Of a stretch of 64,000 bases of DNA, positions 1-10,249 are shown piece by piece. A model generated the notes under the pieces. It searched no databases, was not told the origin of the DNA, and saw nothing but the letters and a program-made list of their open reading frames with translations. Where the stretch lies: assembly GCA_030035585.1 (NCBI GenBank), contig CM057462.1, positions 100,957,234 to 101,021,233 on the forward strand, read 5' to 3'. The stretch comes from Dugong dugon. Its lineage: Eukaryota > Chordata > Mammalia > Sirenia > Dugongidae. The position numbers were made by a program, and so were the translations under genes. Every line of letters starts with the position of its first letter. Within the stretch, counting starts at the first letter, position 1.

Positions 1-212
1 ATTTTTAACTTTTTTGTCTATTGAAAACCATCTAGATATCTGAGACTTTAAATTTTACAAAGTGAAACAAGATCTGGAAGATGGTAACTAACCAATGAAA
101 AACATCAGTAGTAAATTGCATGACAATGTAGCTGTTATGAAAGGGGAGGAAAAGGGCTACAAGCACTCCTTCAGCGGCCAGAGTCCTGGAGTCCATTCCC
201 ACTTACAGCATT

Positions 213-341
213 TTCAAGGATGTAAATCTCTACAGAAGCAGACTGCCACATCTTTCTCCCTCAAAACCACTGGTGGTTTCGGACCACCAGCCTTTCAGTT
301 AGCAGGCGATTGCTTTAACCACTGCACCATCAGGGCTCCTT
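213..341 (-). repeat. AfroSINE, 5' part
   Basis: Read on the minus strand it starts with the typical head, AGGAGCCCTGATGGTGCAGTGG, in which the tRNA-like box A can be seen. It runs through a degenerate box B region to the middle body, then stops before the RTE-like tail. The middle carries the longer-variant module with 'CACATCTTTCTCC' that other copies here also have (16769, 28523). Diverged and truncated. Lengths are judged by eye against the other copies in the window. Confidence 0.8.
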
Positions 342-944
342 AAAAACTTTAATAAGTAAGCAGAATATGTGCCATGACAGCTCATTTCCTTAATCTGGTC
401 AGAGAAAAAGCTGTCCTGACAGTACCTGAAATTGTTGACTTCTTTAATATTTCGCAACAGTTACGCTTTCTTTCCAGATGCATCTCATTGATGGTGTATT
501 TTAAACATGGATTATTTTTAATATACATGTAACTTGGATTTTCATTAAAGAATCTAAAAGTAACAAGAGGATCTACCTATTACAAAGTTGATTGAGCCTT
601 GCATAATGTATATAATGCTATTTTAAGGATCTAAAATAGTTTTTCTAAGAATTAGAATATGTAAAAAGTTGATCTAAAAAAGTTGACAAAACTTGAGTAT
701 GCCATTTGAACTGCTCTTCTTAAGACACTTTGAAATGCTTCAATTAAACAAGCGAGAAATTATGGGCTCCTGATTTGGAAATATATAAAAAGTACCATTT
801 TTAGTTTTTCTTGAGAATTGGGAGAAAATTCAAATGAAAGTGAATGGAATCTGACACAAAAGCAACAAAGCTGAGTGATGAAACCAGTACAAATTATTTT
901 GACATTGAGAAGCAAATAGTAACAAACATTTTTCCAGATGATAC
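342..944. other. Intergenic DNA, nothing recognised
   Basis: AT-rich sequence between an AfroSINE and a solo LTR. No coding potential beyond chance frames, no repeat family recognised. Confidence 0.5.
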
Positions 945-1023
945 TGTTACCGCAGTAACGCGGATTGGAGCCGCCTCCCGCAATAGCCAATTCTGATGCA
1001 GGGGTGAGGTGAGCAGGAAGATG

Positions 1024-1029
1024 TTTATT
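1024..1029 (-). terminator. LTR polyadenylation signal AATAAA
   Basis: AATAAA on the minus strand, about 80 bases before the LTR end at 945, which is the usual spacing for R-U5. It partly overlaps a TA-rich microsatellite-like patch. Confidence 0.45.
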
Positions 1030-1105
1030 ATATATCGATATATATGAGACAGAGGGGAATAGATTCCTCTAAAAAACCCATCTCTCCCACTGGAGATCGG
1101 CTGGA

Positions 1106-1116
1106 GTCTTTTATAG
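1106..1116 (-). promoter_or_regulatory. TATA box of the solo LTR
   Basis: CTATAAAAGAC on the minus strand, upstream of the LTR polyadenylation signal. In an LTR this would set the start of the R region about 25-30 bases further on. No evidence of current activity. Confidence 0.45.
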
Positions 1117-1762
1117 GGACAGGATTATGGATCTTTTATGGTAGTTTTTCTTTGAGGTGGTGATGTCTGAGATGAGTTAAACTTGTGCTGGTATTCTTAG
1201 AGGTTATCTGGTGACATCTTTGAGGATTATCTGGCAACATCCTGTTTACTGTTGTCACAAGATGGATGCTTTGTTTGGTTTTTCATTCTTAGATCATTAT
1301 CACTTGTTTTCCACCCTCTAGGGAGGAACACTGGTTAATCTTAAACCTTGTGGTAGAAACTAGAACAAGAGGGAAAAATCACGAGACAATGTGGCTGTTA
1401 GCAATGGGCAGTAAATAATAGTGAGCCGGGCCTATGCAGCCTGTTCCAATACCAAAATTCATTAAGCTGAAGAAATGAAGTTCAAGTAAAAATACGGAAT
1501 AGGTTCTTGGATTGTTTGATAATCCAGTTAACGAAGACAAGTAAATTATGTGAACATACTGGCAAACAATGATTGAAATGAAATCCGAGTATAAATGAAC
1601 ACACACAGCACTCATGGATACCCTACTACAACCAGGACATAAACAGCAAACTGGAAATGAAGCCATGGATGCAAAGAAAGATGGAAATGCCCTGAAATTC
1701 TACAGCTCAAATAGAAAAGAAACCAAATATTTACAAAATTTATGGTATTCCTAAAAATTTAG

Positions 1763-1968
1763 GAGTCTCTAAGTGGCAGAAACAGTTAAGCACTCGACTA
1801 CTAGCCAAAAGGTTGGTGGTTTGATCCCACCCAGAGGCATCTGGGAAGACAGGCTTAGCAATTTGCTTCTGAAAGATCACAACCTTGAAAACCATGTGGA
1901 GCAATTCTATTCTGCCCGCATGGGGTCGCCATGAGTCGGAATCAACTTGATGGCAACCAACAACAACC
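1763..1968 (+). repeat. AfroSINE, long variant
   Basis: Forward copy of the longer SINE type: a degraded tRNA-like head, the middle module with AGGCTTAGCAATTTGCTTC, and the terminal ATGAGTCGGAATCAACTTGATGGCAACC followed by (CAA)n. The tail matches the 3' end of the RTE copies in this window (for example 46780-46817). Confidence 0.85.
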
Positions 1969-2361
1969 TAAAATTTAGATGATGATTGATTTTATTGATA
2001 ATTTAGAAAAGGTCATTTCAAATGTGAAGCTGAAAGAAAATCTAACATTAAAACAATGCGATCACTCGTGCTAGAAGAAATACTGAATAATCTTCCTATT
2101 TTCTCAAAAAATACAATATTTAAAAAATTTTATCGTATGAAGACACAATCAAAAACTGCGCAGCCAACATATATAGGAAGTGGTGTACAGTATTATAGAG
2201 GTGTGTCAGGCAGTTAATCAATAAAATTATTATGATAATTTTTCTTGTGTTTTTTTTTTTTTTTTTTTGCCAGCCTTGTAAAATTGTAATTTGTTGTGAC
2301 TTCTTATTCTAAATACATGCTACCTTTCATACCTAGTACTATACTTGTAATTTATATAAAT

Positions 2362-2520
2362 GGAGCCCTGGTGGCACAGTGGTTAAAAGTTTGGCTGCTA
2401 ACCAAAAGGTCGGCAGTTCAAATCTACCAGCCACTCCTTGGAAACCCTGTGGGGCAGTTCTACTCTGTCCTACAGGGTCGCTATATGTCAGAATCGACTC
2501 AACGGCAACGGGTTTGGTTT
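2362..2520 (+). repeat. AfroSINE, short variant
   Basis: Well preserved forward copy. It opens with GGAGCCCTGGTGGCACAGTGG (box A inside), continues with GGTCGGCAGTTCAAATC (box B-like) and ends with the RTE-like tail and GGTTTGGTTT. A TA-rich simple repeat follows. Confidence 0.9.
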
Positions 2521-2725
2521 ATAGATAGATACATATGTATCTATCTATAGATTTTTTTTTTTTTTTGGAAAGAGAACAACCCAAATCACTTAAGGTCTAA
2601 GGCTAGACCCCAGCAAATCTCTCTCTGCCCTTCTTTTTGCTGGTGCTGAGGACACCAAAGGAATGCGCCAAGGGGGAAAATGGTCTGTTCCACCTACACT
2701 TCTTTGCTGGTGCCAAGGAGAGAAG

Positions 2726-3055
2726 AGCATGGGTTTTGAAGTCAGACTGCTTGGGTTTATGGCTCTCTGCCTAAGGCCTGTGCAAATGTAAGTAACCTGC
2801 TTTACCACCCTGCCAGTACCAGTTTCACTTGTGTCAGAGTAGACCTGTGCTCTATAGGGTTTTCAATAGCTGATTTTTTGGAAGTCGATCGCCAGGCCTT
2901 TTTTCTGAAACACCCATGGGTTGACTCAAAGCTCCAACCTTTCAGTTAACAGCTCAGCGTGTTAACTGTTCGCATGTGTTTTTCTTCTGCAAAGGAGTAT
3001 GGTAGTAGTAGCTACTTCAGTTGTTGTGAGGATCAAATATGCTGAAGAACTTGAT
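2726..3055 (+). repeat. MIR split by an AfroSINE
   Basis: The left part (about 2726-2812) has the MIR pattern of 'agtcagactgcttgggttt...'. The right part (about 2986-3055) has the MIR end pattern with 'gttgttgtgaggatcaaat'. A reverse AfroSINE separates the two. This dates the MIR before the SINE. Confidence 0.55.
2819..2985 (-). repeat. AfroSINE inserted in MIR
   Basis: Minus-strand copy with a degraded tail, the GTCAGAGTAGACCTGTGCTC body, and a decayed head near 2975. Strongly diverged, so the ends are approximate. Confidence 0.7.
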
Positions 3056-3974
3056 ATATATTTATTTAATGAATGAAAGACAAATAATAAATATAAACCC
3101 TAAGTTACAGGATGTAGTGAAAATTCAGGAAAACTAAACAATAGTATACCTACAGGAAGGAGGAGCAAATGCCAAAAACAATGTGACCATGAGAAGGTAG
3201 TGAAAAAAGACTTAGAGGAAGAATTATCCACATGTTCATGGAATTCTTCATTTCAAACTTAGCCTAAGGACATTGACCACTCCAGTCTGACAAAGCCTCT
3301 AAGACAATGATATTGGGGAACAGTGGGAGGTTGGAGGTGGTAGTATTATAATTTATAAATCTGTTGTAAAACTTACAGGTCTGTTGATTCTTGAGTCCTG
3401 CACAACATAGCGGTAGTCTCCACACAAATCCTTTCCTGTGGGTGCCAGAATGAGTGTACAGTGATGTCCTCTCCACTCTCTGAGGAAAGACAGCCCTTCC
3501 TTTACATTCCATCAAGGGTGGGAGAGAGCACTGGCCATCAGCTAGAGACCATAGGTTACCGGGGACCTGTTGGAAATAGAATATGGTGGCTCCAAAATAC
3601 ACTGAGAGTATATTAAGGAGGACACATGACTGGCCCCTTCCTTGGCCTGGGCCAACGTTAGGCTTTTTGCAGCCCTGTTGCTAGAAGAGCACCTCTCACA
3701 ATAAATGAACTAACCTCAAGCCACTCCTGTCAATAATAACATAAAAAATAACTACCAACATGTTTGAGCCATGAATTGTGCCAATTAAAGGGTTAACTGT
3801 TTTAGGTGCACTATCAGCCTCCACACAGACTGGGCTGTCCTTTTCTAGGGAAACCTCCTCTGACACATGTGAGAAAGTGGAAGATTTTATCTGACACCTT
3901 CCTGAGTTTTTCAGGAGTGTCTGCTCCTCTCCCAAACTCCCAATTCTCAGGAGCCCCAGGTAACTGTTTTTGAC
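3056..3974. other. Intergenic DNA, nothing recognised
   Basis: No repeat family or gene recognised by eye. Several short open frames on the minus strand (3264-3602, 3696-3935) have no recognisable domain. Confidence 0.5.
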
Positions 3975-4052
3975 ATTGCTAACCTTTTTAAATACTCATT
4001 CTGTGTCAGACACTGTTCCAGGTGCTAGAGACACATCAGTGAACATAACAAA
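3975..4052 (-). repeat. L2 fragment, antisense
   Basis: The plus strand reads 'actcattctgtgtcagaca...' and the pattern of the antisense L2 3' end (cactgttccaggtgctagag). Short and old. Confidence 0.55.
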
Positions 4053-5015
4053 GTTTCGCAAATGGAATTTTCATTTGGCAAACTTTTTAGTAGGTGCTTT
4101 CTAAGTATATTTTTTAAATATTTGCCTTTTAACTTGCCATATTCACATTCTTACTATCTTTGGTATGAAACCATGCATTCATATTAATTCTCATATTCCT
4201 TTTAAGCTAAAATATTTCTAATCTGGATAGATGTAGTTATAAACAGAAGCAACTTCTATGTCAGAGATCAGTTTTCAGGAATGGATATGCTCTAATTTTT
4301 TCTTAGATTTCATAACTATATCACACAGACTTGCCACACTCCAGAATCACTGGAGACCTGTTCTACTTAAGTATCAACAAATACTACTTGGAAGCATGCA
4401 GTGATTCTGGATGTATTATTTTGTCCACTGCTCCATTCTTTTATCAGTGACCATTACTTTTAGTTAGTGGACTATTGGCCTCCAGGCAAAATTTTTTAAA
4501 AAATTGCTGATCTATACATTGCTCCAGGCTCATACCAGAGAAGCCTAGAAAATTGCAATTTTCTTAATCAGGCTGAAAAAACATATATATAAGCAGAAAT
4601 AATATGACTGTGGCTAATTATAAAACCTATACTGCTATTTTTAAAGTCTTGTTTAGAATTTTAGAAACCAGGGCACACATATGAGAGAAAGAAAAAACAG
4701 AGCAGCCATGAAATTAACAAAATAAATGTAATTCTGCAACTGAGATGGTCCTGCTAAGTTCCTTGTATTGTGACTGTACTTGAGTATGAGAATTAATTAG
4801 GATCTCATATGTGCAACTTCCTGCAGACTCTTGGAATCCACATGGGAGACCAGCTGCAGAGCGGTAGATCAGGGGAAATATCCACACATAACTTGTCTCT
4901 TGAGTTCAGCAAAGGATTCGATAAAGTGCCTCCATATTGTTTTCACTAACAGGGAGAAATGTGAGTGGAATGAGGTATAGTTAAGTGAATCTCCACAACT
5001 GTACTCAGAGAGTCT
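4053..5015. other. Intergenic DNA, nothing recognised
   Basis: AT-rich single-copy-looking sequence. No exon, RNA gene or repeat could be assigned. Confidence 0.45.
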
Positions 5016-5062
5016 AGTTGACTTACAGATGCTCAATAAATGTTTGTTCGACTAAATTGAAA
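5016..5062 (+). repeat. L2 3' end
   Basis: Short match to the L2 terminus, GATGCTCAATAAATGTTTG, on the plus strand. Confidence 0.5.
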
Positions 5063-5601
5063 TGAATTGATCTATGTTAATCTGTATGAAGTGCCACAGT
5101 GATGTACAAGGCACCCTTATACACCCTGTCCTATTCAATATGCTGATCAAAGATTTGTGAAGATTTGCAGGACCTGCTTGTCCACTGATGTGCCTTCAGG
5201 CAAATAATTTCACCAAATGCCTTCTGATAGTTAAAACTAACAAGACTTTTTCATTCTCCATCCTATTTGCTGTCTCTATGGCATGAAACACAGTAACTAC
5301 TAGCTTAAAAGATCTATTTTCCTTTGGATTCGAAGGTACCATTCTATTGGTTTTCCTCTTATCTCTTTGAATGTTCCTTCCACTTCTTCTCTGATTTCTG
5401 TTTACCCTTTAAATGTTCATCATGCATCTTCTTCACAATTAAATACTCTCTGAGTAATTCTATTCATGCCGTTGGTGTTACATACCATTTATAATATAAT
5501 GACCCCAAATCTGTATCTTCAATCTAGATCACTTTTCTGGTCACCAGAACTGTATGTCCATTCCCATCCTACTCTAAGCTTATTGATTCTTCTATTAATT
5601 T

Positions 5602-5715
5602 AATTGTTGTTGGTAGTGGTTGCTGTTGCATTTATTCCAAATCATGTAGAATAGAACTGCTCCACAGTGTTTTCAAGGCTGTGACCTTTTGGAAGCATAT
5701 CACCGGGCTTTACTT
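5602..5715 (-). repeat. AfroSINE fragment
   Basis: Tail-proximal half of a long-variant copy on the minus strand: GTAGAATAGAACTGCTCCAC, then the 'tttcaaggctgtgacc' module. Almost abuts the opposite-strand copy at 5730, so the two SINEs face away from each other. Confidence 0.7.
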
Positions 5716-5729
5716 ATTATTTATTATGA

Positions 5730-5930
5730 TGGAATCCCTGGGTGATGCAAATAGTTAACACATTTGGCTGCTAACGAAAAGGTTGGAGATTCGAGTTTAC
5801 CCAGAGGCACCTAGGAAGAAAGGCCTGGTTATCTGCTTCCAAAAAACCAGCCACTGAAAAACCCTATGGAATGTAGTTGTACTCTGACACCATGATGTTG
5901 CCATGAGTTGGAGTCAACTCAAGGGAAACT
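5730..5930 (+). repeat. AfroSINE, long variant
   Basis: Forward copy starting GGAATCCCTGGGTGATGCAAA, with the AGAAAGGCCTGGTTATCTGC middle module and a degraded tail (ATGAGTTGGAGTCAACTCAA) ending in poly-T. Confidence 0.85.
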
Positions 5931-6104
5931 TTTTTTTTTTTTGTTTTGATTCCATATGATAATCAAAAACACCCCCATAAATTTTCATAACACCACCTGT
6001 GGGTGATAACACCCTCTTGAGAGTCACTGGGTAAAGGGTTTAAAATATCATTCCAAACAAACAAATATGAATTTTGTGGCAGAAATCAGTGGAAACAATG
6101 TGTT

Positions 6105-6235
6105 ATCCATTCACTCATTTGTTCAACAAACTCTTACTGAGTACCTCCATGTACCAGGCACTGTTCTATTCACAGCAATGAGCAAGACGGTTTCTCCCCT
6201 TCTCTCATAGAGATAATATGAGACAACAGAGGAGA
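6105..6235 (-). repeat. L2 fragment, antisense
   Basis: The plus strand shows the antisense L2 3' end: a 'cattcactcatttgttcaac' start, then 'ccaggcactgttctattc'. Confidence 0.65.
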
Positions 6236-6499
6236 TCTTGAGAATGATCTCTTAATACTCTTCTTTGCTTTAAAGACAAACATTTGAAAAATGTAGAACT
6301 TACCATTTACCTGCACCCTCTGCTATAACTCCCTGGTCAAGATTCAATTGAAGTTGATCAGGCAATTTACTCTGGGGAACAGGCATGCCTACTAATAAAG
6401 CTGTCTCCAAAATATAGCCACAATCTTCTTTTCCAAAGTTTTCTTTATTTTCCCACATGATTTTTCTGCTCCAATCAAACTGAACTATTGACAGTTCTG

Positions 6500-6605
6500 T
6501 GAACCACTCTAGAACTTTTCCACCTCTCTGCTCCCTTCACTACACTTAGCATACTGAGTAGGACATATCAGGGACCTAATGAATGTTTGTTGAAAAAATG
6601 AAACA
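6500..6605 (+). repeat. L2 3' end
   Basis: Forward L2 terminal pattern ending 'aatgaatgtttgttgaaaa'. Confidence 0.5.
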
Positions 6606-6784
6606 TTCTGCCTTGTAATACGATTATCTAAGAAGTTGACTGATTCGTAATTCCTACTTTATCCTAATTTTTAAGCAGCTTAAGAGTAGAGCCTCTGTCA
6701 TACTCTTTTTAAATTCCTCTCAGAGCTAATTCCCCTGTGCAGTGTCATGTACTTATTTGTTTATTCACTTCTGCTAGAAACTGT

Positions 6785-6992
6785 AGAGACACTAGGGTCA
6801 AGGACCTTAGCTCCGAAATCAGAGACTGGGTTTAAATGCTAGCCCGTCCCTTACTGGCTATGACCTTGGGCACATTACTTAGAATCTAAGGTCTGAGTTT
6901 CCTCATCTGTAAATTAATGATGGTGATGGTGATGACGATGATGGTGATGATGATGGCTAATGTACTGTGTACCAGGCACTCATTCAGGAATT
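6785..6992 (+). repeat. MIR with internal GAT-rich microsatellite
   Basis: MIR core pattern 'tatgaccttgggcacattac' followed by 'tttcctcatctgtaaa'. The MIR tail has expanded into an imperfect (GATGGT/GATGAT)n run at about 6917-6955. Confidence 0.75.
6917..6955. repeat. (GAT)n-type microsatellite
   Basis: Imperfect repeats of GATGGTGAT and GATGATGAT within the MIR tail. Confidence 0.85.
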
Positions 6993-6994
6993 AG

Positions 6995-7320
6995 GATCGA
7001 GAACTATGTCTCTGGAGTCAGGCTGACCAGGGTTCAAGTCCCAGCTCCATTGCCTACGAGCTAGGTGATCCTAAACAAATTAGTGAACATCACTAAGCCT
7101 CAGTTTCTTCAACTTTAAATTAGAGATTAACATCCCAGTGCTTTCTACTACCCATTGCCATCTGTGCCAACCATAGCAACCCTGTAGGGCAGAGTAGAAC
7201 TGCCCCATAAGGTTTCCAAGGAGCGACTGGTGGGTTTGAAATGCCAGACTTTTGGTTAGCAGCCAAACGCTTAACCATTGTGCCACCAGGGCTCCATGTG
7301 CTTTCTACTGCTCATGAATA
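6995..7320 (+). repeat. MIR interrupted by an AfroSINE
   Basis: The MIR-like pattern 'ggctgaccagggttcaagtc' through 'cctcagtttcttcaacttt' is visible. Its downstream flank is duplicated on both sides of a reverse AfroSINE (7151-7297). Confidence 0.65.
7151..7297 (-). repeat. AfroSINE with perfect 12-bp target duplication
   Basis: Short-variant minus-strand copy, from the tail near 7151 to the head GGAGCCCTGGTGGCACAATGG (minus strand). The target-site duplication GTGCTTTCTACT is at 7139-7150 and 7298-7309 with no mismatch, which fixes both ends. The insertion is in the flank of a MIR. Confidence 0.95.
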
Positions 7321-7377
7321 AAATTAGAGGAACTTAGGAGAATTCTTACAAGAATTCTTGCCTAGTAACTACTTACA

Positions 7378-7885
7378 ATGGCCTTAAGTCAGACTTCTTC
7401 CTACCTATCTAAGCTCATTCCACCCTCTTTTTTTTTTTTTTTTTTTTACTTCAGATACAGTGGTTTGTTTTGTTTTTCCCTCAAACAAGCCGAGTATTTT
7501 CCAAGTTTAGCACTTTGTCCTGTTACAGGATTATTTCCATGTTTACTCAAATGTCCTTTCTTCACAGAAGCCTTTACCAACCACCCTATTTATCTAAAAT
7601 ACCCCCCTGCACTCCATTTCTCCCATCATCTAGTTATTCTCTTTAACTTATTTATTAGCACAGGTACATTATTTGCTATAATTATCTTATTTAGTTATTT
7701 GGTTTTAGTTTTAGTATGTTTGTTTGCTTGTTAACAGCCTGTTTTGTCTACTAGAAAGTAAGCTTCCTCAAGACTGGGCCAGAGTATGTGTTGTTTGAAC
7801 TCCAGTGCCTGGTACAGTGCCCAACCCAATTGGGTGCTCCAAAAATAGAGCTGTATGCATAAATGAAAGAATAAATCACAGAGTA
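7378..7885 (+). repeat. L2 3' region
   Basis: Forward L2-like sequence, clearest at 7750-7885, where 'agactgggccagagtatg' and 'cagtgcctggtacagtgcc' match the terminal part. The upstream portion is less certain. A 118-aa frame here (7378-7734) is not considered a gene. Confidence 0.55.
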
Positions 7886-7959
7886 TTGGGAAGATTAAAC
7901 GTAGTTCATATTTTCTGGCAGAAAATAAGTGATGAATTAGTGTTAGCTATTATTATTAT

Positions 7960-8124
7960 GGAAACCCTGGTGGCGAAGTGGTTAAGAGTTTGGTTGCTAA
8001 CCAAAAGGTCGGCAGTTCGAATCCACCAGGTGACACTTGCAAACCCTGTGAGGCAGCTCTTCTCTGTCTTATAAGGTCGTTATGAGTCTAAATTGACTTG
8101 ATGGCAGTGGGTTTGGTTTTGGTA
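7960..8124 (+). repeat. AfroSINE, short variant
   Basis: Forward copy with the head GGAAACCCTGGTGGCGAAGTGG, box B-like GGCAGTTCGAATCCACC, and a tail ending GATGGCAGTGGGTTTGGTTT. Confidence 0.9.
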
Positions 8125-8404
8125 TTACTCTTATTGCTAAAAAAAAAACTAATATAGAAACAGTTCACGCTTTCTTAAAGTTTATAGTCTAGAGAAGAAG
8201 ACACAGGTGTGTCACAAGCCAATTATAATAATGATGAGTGCTGCATGAATGGGGCTTTTGTGATATGGGAGCATATAGATGTGCCCAGGGAATATTTGTT
8301 GAACTGTCATTTTATCTGAACTTTCTTAAAGAGCACTGCCTGGGAACAAGCACAGCATGAGAATGGAGGGAGGAGTCCATACTAACCCCACGATCAGTTT
8401 CAGA

Positions 8405-8650
8405 TTGGACCTTTGTGATCCATAGGGTTTCCATTGGATGATTTTTCACAAGGAGTTTACCAAGCCTTTCTTCCTAATCTGTCTTAGTCTGGAAGCTCCA
8501 ATAAAATTTGTTCCACATCTTAGCAACACACAAGCCTCCACTGACGGATGAGTAGTGGTTGTGCATGAAGTGTATTGGTCAGGAATTGAACCCTGTTCTT
8601 CCTCATGAAGGGTGAGAATTCTACCAATGAACCACCAGTACCCCCATGAG
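8405..8650 (-). repeat. tRNA-Gly-derived SINE with RTE-like body
   Basis: On the minus strand it opens with a tRNA-Gly-like head. GGTGGTTCATTGGTAGAATT contains box A, and GGGTTCAATTCCTGACC is box B with its flank. It is not a functional tRNA, because the acceptor and anticodon arms are decayed and a long body follows. That body (plus-strand 8427-8535) resembles the 5' end of the RTE copy at 44325-44480. Both contain a block beginning CTTCCTA-TCTGTCTTAGTCTGG with one variable base. The head differs from that of the other AfroSINEs in the window. Confidence 0.7.
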
Positions 8651-9025
8651 ATTTAGCCCTCCCATAATCTTCCTAAAGCCTCACCAAAACCTTCCCCAAA
8701 TTGACATTAAATCTAAGTAAAGTTCATTTGCTTGCTATGCAACTGCAGTTTCAAGACCCACCCATCAGCCTCCCTCTTCCAACCTGTTTGCTGCTGCCTG
8801 CCCATGCCCTGTAATTCCTCTCCCCAGTTCTAAGGAATATACATTTATATTATGGAATGTTCTATATCTGCACCCCTCTGCTCAACTTTTAATAATTACA
8901 GTTTTATTCTTAGGAAATACATTCCCTCCAATTAAAAAAATCTTCAGACCACAGTGGTGATGAGACTAACCTCTCAGACTTTATGGTTAGAACCATAATG
9001 TTTCCATGTTGATAAATTATACATA

Positions 9026-9178
9026 AACCTGTTGCTGTTGAGTTGATTCTGACTCATAGCAACCCTGTAGGACAGAGTAGACCTGCCCCGTAGGGTTTCC
9101 AAGGAGAAGCTGGTGGATTTGAATTGCCCACCTTTTGGTTAGTAGCTGAGCTCTTAATCACTGCACCACCAAGGCTCC
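9026..9178 (-). repeat. AfroSINE, short variant, with target duplication
   Basis: Minus-strand copy complete from tail to head. Flanked by AAATTATACATA at 9014-9025 and AAATCATACATA at 9179-9190, a 12-bp duplication with one mismatch. Confidence 0.92.
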
Positions 9179-9191
9179 AAATCATACATAC

Positions 9192-9840
9192 AGCAAGGCA
9201 ATTTCTTTTCCCATCAGGATTTCTGTTTGGGCATACTAACGCTTCCAAACAGTAAGAGAAAGACAAAAGGATAATTTTCTCTTGTTGGTTGATTTCCCAC
9301 TAGCAGGGTTTCAAATAAGAATACTGATTTTATTTTACAATAAGGGAATGGGTAAAGCAAGATTTTAGTGTCATATAGAGATTATATCACTGATGGGGAT
9401 GGTTCTGGTGAGTCATCTCTGAGTATTTTCGTTTTGTTGATTTTGTAGATACACAGGTTCAGAGACCGAATAATGTCCACCAAGTTTGATGATACAATAA
9501 TAACAGTAACCCTTCTGGCAAGACCATCACTGAACTTGTTCAGAGTAGCAAAGAATCTGCCACTGAACCTCTCTGAGGGCATAACAAGCCTCTGGTAGGA
9601 AAACAGGAAGAGGAGGGGCTGTGTCTGGGCAAATAGGTAATGATTACTATTGACTAACTTTTAAAAGGAGCAAGATGAACCAAAACACTTGTCTTTTCAG
9701 ATTATCAGGCAAAAGATTTCCTGTGAGTAACATTTTCAGAGAAATCTCTCTGCCCCAGAACTGTAAAAGAAGCTTAAAAGAAAATCCCAGAAAAATAACC
9801 ATGTACTGCTAGAAGAAGAGACCTCAGGGTGCTGGTGGTG
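9192..9840. other. Intergenic DNA, nothing recognised
   Basis: No repeat recognised. A 66-aa minus-strand frame at 9382-9582 has no recognisable domain. Confidence 0.45.
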
Positions 9841-9841
9841 G

Positions 9842-9988
9842 TTGTTGTTAGTTGCCATCCAGTCAATTCTGACTCATGGCAACCCCATGTGTGCAGAGTA
9901 GAACTGCTCCATAGGGTTTTCAAGGCTGTGTGCTTTCAGAAACAGATCACCAGGCCTTACTGTTGAGGCACCTTTGGGTGCGTTTGAG
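9842..9988 (-). repeat. AfroSINE, long variant, 5'-truncated
   Basis: The minus-strand copy begins with (GTT)n and the RTE-like tail, continues through 'gttttcaaggctgtgtgc' and 'cagatcaccaggcct', and stops before the tRNA head. Confidence 0.82.
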
Positions 9989-10156
9989 TGGTAATTGTTG
10001 TAATAAGTAGTAATAACTATAACAACAGTTATAATGGTACATAGGACAGATAACATATAGGTGGCAATATAAAAAGCAGACAATATTAGAGAAAGTGAAG
10101 GGCTAATGATGGTAGCTAAGAACTATTTAGCACCTAGCCATTAATACCTTAGGAGT

Positions 10157-10233
10157 GCAGTTCTGTTCTGAAACACACTGGGTTGTCATGAGTTGAAATC
10201 AACTCAACAGCAATTGATTTGGTTTGGTTTTGG
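10157..10233 (+). repeat. AfroSINE tail fragment
   Basis: Only the last 75 bases: ATGAGTTGAAATCAACTCAA followed by GGTTTGGTTTTGG. Confidence 0.7.
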
Positions 10234-10249
10234 TAATGAACGTTCTTTT

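Larger units (their letters stand above)
945..1400 (-). mobile_element. Probable solo LTR of an endogenous retrovirus
   Basis: On the minus strand the parts of an LTR come in order. A TATA box (CTATAAAAGAC, plus-strand 1106-1116) is followed about 87 bases later by a polyadenylation signal (AATAAA, plus-strand 1024-1029). A further 80 bases of U5-like sequence then end in ...GGTAACA, so the element starts with TG on the plus strand at 945. No retroviral genes flank it, so it looks like a solo LTR. The U3 end, near 1400, and the target duplication were not resolved. An unrelated promoter-like arrangement cannot be excluded without a repeat-library match. Confidence 0.6.

Noticed and set aside
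8583..8650. Possible tRNA-Gly gene on the minus strand
   Set aside because: Boxes A and B are present but the arms do not pair well, and a SINE body follows at once. It is a SINE head.
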